Below are positions 59,576 to 64,000 of a DNA stretch of 64,000 nt, one piece after another. Each line of letters starts with the position of its first letter. Positions within the stretch are counted from its first letter, which is position 1. Both the position numbers and the translations under genes were made by a program. Source of the DNA: Brachypodius melanocephalos (lineage: Eukaryota; Chordata; Aves; Passeriformes; Pycnonotidae); assembly GCA_013398615.1 (NCBI GenBank), contig VZSR01002092.1:758109-822108 (forward strand). Reading direction: 5' to 3'. The notes beneath the pieces are model-generated. The model searched no databases. It was given only the letters and a program-made list of their open reading frames with translations, and was not told where the DNA came from.

Positions 59576-62500
59576 TATAAGGAAAAAAATTAAAAAGAAA
59601 AAAAAAAAGGAAGAAAAAAAACCTATCAAATAGAATAGTTCTATAAATTTCCAAAAGAGCTACACAGATCCTATTAATGCCATCTTCCCAGGTTAGTGAA
59701 AAGGAAGTGTTACAAAGTGTGAATAGAACAGCCACATTTCTGCTGAGGGAGCACATTATATATTTTGTAGCAATTAATAACACTGAACTGTTAAGGGGAG
59801 TCAGTAGTGACCTGCTGAATTCAGCATTAAAATTGTGGCTGAGTCTATACCTGATCTGTGACAAACTTTGTGTTTTCAAGTATTGGGGTACACTTCCCAC
59901 CAACATTCTAAGCACATAGTGTATTAATTTTTTGCTTGCCCACTTCTTTCCAGCCACTTTAAACTCTATAATACAAGTGATAAAGGGACTTTAAATAAAA
60001 TTTTGTACCTTTTTAATGAAATTGTGGTCCAGCACTGAGTGCACCTCTCCAGCTGAGTTCAGCCAACCCTTCCAGAATGTTGGATACGTTGAACATTCTC
60101 TAGCCCTGCAAACTCAGTGTTTCCTTGATGCCATTTTCCCTATCACTGCATCAAAATATTGGCTCGTGGAAGGTTGGTGTTGTAGTGGCTTGGAGAGCAC
60201 TGCTGCCCATGAAAGCAATTATTCTGCTTCCCCTACTTTCCAAAATATTTCCAGAATAGGTAGGGAACCATTCTAAGAGATGAAATGAACAGATGGCAGC
60301 TGCTGGCTTCTGGATGCTTCTTCTTTTTCTTTTTTAGTGATGGACAGCCTTCTTGTGCTGCTGCTCAAAGCCATGCAGCAAGCTCTCTGGAGAGGCTGTT
60401 CATGAGGTGGCCCTGGAGCAAGCTGGATCCCTGGACTTGCATGTGGCAAGAAGAAAACTCCTGTCAGCCTGCTTGTACATCCTCCTCCTTCCTTTCTTTC
60501 CCCCAGCTCCTGGGAACACTTCCTGTGGTAGTAGTTTGTGGAGATTTCCGTGCTAGTTTTTGTAAAGCAGATTTCTAAGTTTTAGAGGGAAAACGTGGAT
60601 TTTCATTTGATTCTGAACTAATAATTCTTGAAAAATTTAAATGGAAACAAAACGTGCATGTGATAGCTGCAATTGTCCATATTTTCTCAAACTACAGTTA
60701 CCTAGATAATTGTGGGAAACGATGCAAAGGCCTTTTTGAACAGGACCTCTTCCCCAGCTGAGCATCAGGGTGAGCAGTTGAAAAACCCCGTCAGAGAGCT
60801 TTCCTGGGGCAGCTGCTGTAAAGCAGGCAGCAGGCAGCTGCTGTGTGCCTGCCGCCGCAGAAGATGCGCGTTAACACAACCAGCCGCGTGGTGGAGCTGG
60901 GTTTGAGGAGCCCGAGGTCAAAGCATCCAGGAGATGCCCCTTCTGGCTTGGGAGGAGAAGTGCTGGCACCCAGAGTGCTGGCAGGTTTCCTGCTTGTTGT
61001 CTTCCAGACGTAAATGATCAGTAGGCTTTCAAAGAGAGAGCAAACACACAGAGAAGAGGCAGTTGTCAACAGGGAAGAGGTTTAGCAAGCTCTTCTGCAA
61101 AGCTGGATAGCGAGATTGAGTGCCAGTGAGCACAGGACCCCGGCTACACACCTAACTGCTACAATGGAAACGTAAGATTGGGGGGAAAGTTTAATTTCCT
61201 AGATGTTGAATATCGTGAGTAGATTCCACCAAGAAACCGTATTTCATCAGGATCTAAAGCACAGCCTGTGACTCGGAGTAAGGCTGCAGTTGTTTCTGTG
61301 GACACGGCTGGCTGTGACTGAGAGGTTTAACTGAACAGTAGCATCCTGCATTTCCAGGAAAAAACAAAAATTACTGCAGCAACTCCTTTCCGACAACTTT
61401 TCTGTTCACTGCAATGAAATCAGTTCAAAATTAGTTGTCATATTAAGTATCAGTTAACCACACCATTTGAAGGAGATACGGAGTTTCTCTCTCCTGGTGG
61501 AGTTTCCCAGCAGGCAGGCAGAAGAAGCTGTAGGTGGCACCATGGCACTCTGCGGGAGGGCAGTCTGGTGCTGGGCAGTTCTGACTCATAACTGAGCTGG
61601 TGAACAGAAACCACAGACTCAGTGGAGACGCCACTTTTATGTCACGTTGCAATCTCCCTCCCTCCAGCAGCCCTCCTGGCCTCTATACATTGCCCATCCC
61701 TGGCTTTCCCCACCGGATAACCACTTATTCACCCTCTTCCTTCCACCCATCACAAACACTTCATTGTACAGCACTGATACCACTGGGTTTTGCTGGAGTT
61801 TTATTCTGGTTATCCTTTTTTAGAGAGAGCTAAAATCTGTGATTGAGCACAATGACTCACTTAAGGAAAGGGACAGCCAGAGGTATTATTAGTTCCTATT
61901 GAGTAACAATGCCAAAACTTCACAGGATCAGATTTTATATGACCGGATATATTTAGCAATTTAGCAGTACTGTAAGTGAGGATGTGCATCATTTCCTGGG
62001 ATTGTCAGGCCTTTGATGGAACTCTTGGAATGCAATGAATAATATTATTACAATACTGTACTTTCTTAAACATAGTGGGTATAATTAAAGTCCCACCCAC
62101 AGAGGTCAGATTCAATTGACTCACTATTGTTAAGAGTTAAGAGACTTCCATTTATTTTAACAATGGTTCGTTTAGAGTATGAAGTCAATGGATTTCTTGC
62201 CTTTGTGGAAGGTGTCATTTTACTATGTCAGGGACCATGTGGAGTTCTGGAGTAAAGCTATAAATAGAGTTCAGATACTATTGGATCTGGTTGTCACTTT
62301 TCAAAAATTAAATCTGCTTTCATTAAATCAGTGAAATTATTATTATTTGCATCAGTGTATTGTCTGGTATATTTAGAATGGGTCTATACCTTTAAAGATA
62401 GGATTGCTAAGCCAATAACAGTGTAGACTGTGTGAAACAATAACACTTTAAAAATTCAAGTTTCTTAGGTATGTTTCTTACTCCTTTCATTACAGTGAAC

Positions 62501-64000
62501 TAGTTTAGTGAAAAAAATGTATTTCTGATTTTTACATCAATTTTACCATCTGGAGCTTTTGCAAAAGCACAGAACTGATACACTGTATTTGTATCAAGCA
62601 TTGCATTGAGACTTTTAAGGGGATCCTATCAGGAGAAAAACAGTTTAAAGTATTATTACCAATAACAGCAAAATAATTATTAATGAAAGCCATTAGCAAA
62701 AAACAATCTCTAATTTTTAGCTGATTAGTCTATGGATTTGATATCTGTTTGTGTAAAATTAGTTTCATATGTTTGCTGATATGGCCACTTAGATCCAGAT
62801 CTTCAGAGGTATCTCAGTTTGGAAATCCAGGGCAAGCCTAAATCCAGGAGCCTAAATAACTTTGTGGAGTCAGAGGTCCTGCTAATGGAAACACATTAAT
62901 GTGTACCTTAGTCTGTTAGGGTGAACAGTCTGGTTGTCAAGCTTAGAAAGAAAAACAGTGAAAACCAGAGCTTGTTTTTTGCTCTTAAAATAAGGAAAGA
63001 GGGCTAAAACGTTCCATTCAGCAATATGGAAGAAAACAGCAGGTGAGTGGCTTTCCACTTAGCAGCTCATGCTGCTGCAGATGCTTTTGCAGGGTGACCT
63101 ACCCAAGGTGCAGGGGTGGACAGGACAGTCAGTAGCTGCAGTGGGGATACAGATGGGGAGCCCTCCTCACCTTCTCAATGAAAGAAGCACAGAGCGGCAA
63201 AAAGCAGCAATTCCAGGCAATGCATCTTCTAGCTTCCTTAAGGCAAAGAACTGAACCACCACAGAGAGCTGACGTCTCTGAAGGAGATGTTCTGTAGCCC
63301 TGCAAACCCAGTCTGCTCCACTCTTCCATGTGCCATCCCCATCATTTTGCCTGAGGAAGCTTAGTTGTCCCCAGTTCTTGTCCCCAGGGTCACCATGTTC
63401 TTGGTGGGCAAACCATGACCTTACTCCTGTCCATATTTACTGATAACTGATTGAGGAGCAGACTTAATCAGCTGGGGCTGCAAGTATATGTTATACTACT
63501 TTTCTTTCATACTTGCATGAGAGAAACACATCAGCACATATTACTGCATGTGGTGCTGGTGACTGTGCTGGATAACCAAGGCTGGAAGCATCTGGCAATA
63601 TAAACAACCAAAATGCAAAGGAGTAGAAGGGACAGTGCAGATCACTGTACAGATCTCTGCAATTTTTCTCCTCAAGCTGAAGGCAAGAGGCCAGGGTTCA
63701 ACACAGCACTGGAATGAGTCTAGATTTCATTCATGATTGATTTTGCTGTCTTGCTTATATAACCCATCTAATCCTGCCTCCTAGCTTGGTAAATCACAGC
63801 TTGCAGTGCTCTTCTTAGGCATCAATGCAAAAGATCATGATGAAAAGCAAATCCCATTACCCATCAGCAGTGCAAGACATAAAAAATGAAAAGTAAAGAG
63901 AATTATAATGTTGCCACCTTGGTGGAGTCAGTTTTATCTTCATTATTATCCAGTATTAATTCTTAGACACACAAATGCACTGTGCCAGGGGGTGGTAAAT

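Larger units (their letters stand above)
52870..64000. other. intergenic region upstream of SCAF11
   Basis: 11 kb without a supportable exon. Open frames are short and lack recognisable motifs. Contents recognised are CR1 copies at 54632 and 58944 and an LTR fragment at 56021. In mammals SLC38A1 lies on this side, but none of its coding sequence is seen here. Confidence 0.6.

Noticed and set aside
61980..62500. Candidate conserved noncoding element in the intergenic region
   Set aside because: The sequence looks complex and repeat-free, but conservation cannot be judged without aligning other species.

Overview
This is nuclear DNA from a bird. The evidence is fragments of the CR1 LINE family in its usual avian form, two pieces that look like avian endogenous-retrovirus LTRs, long AT-rich introns and one sharp CpG island. 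LTRs of this type suggest a neoavian species, which is an inference. There are no bacterial genes, CRISPR arrays or operons here.

One protein-coding gene fills most of the window and lies on the minus strand: SCAF11 (SR-related CTD-associated factor 11, also called SFRS2IP/SIP1). I reconstructed 14 coding exons, from the start codon at 34952 down to the stop codon at 4872-4874. Together they give 4098 nt, or 1365 residues plus stop, and every exon junction keeps the reading frame. In order the protein has a RING finger (residues 40-80, eighth ligand Asp), a divergent segment built from small exons (99-268), a very large exon carrying an acidic Ser/Glu-rich region, an RS domain and an RGG patch (269-1096), a Met/Gln/Pro-rich region with nine prolines in a row, and a highly conserved C-terminal helical segment. 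The known family role is nuclear: spliceosome assembly through SR proteins and U2AF/U1-70K.

Layout: 1-4250 is the tail-to-tail intergenic region, with a possible polyadenylation site of a plus-strand neighbour (probably ARID2, inferred from synteny). The SCAF11 3' UTR follows, with two candidate polyA signals (4271 and 4662). Coding exons run from 4872 to 34952. A 17 kb first intron (34968-52099) carries a roughly 1.5 kb LTR-like element and a small minisatellite. The CpG-island promoter with an inferred noncoding exon 1 lies at about 51500-52900. From 52900 to 64000 I see intergenic DNA with CR1 copies and an LTR fragment, and no exon I can support.

I found no new biological system. The points most worth a second look are a GC-AG intron with a perfect GC donor consensus near the 3' end of the gene, a degenerate tandem repeat of about 20 residues in the acidic region, a run of small exons with weak donors and mostly frame-breaking lengths, tandem polyA signals, and a possible 102-codon uORF whose stop would overlap the SCAF11 start as ATGA.
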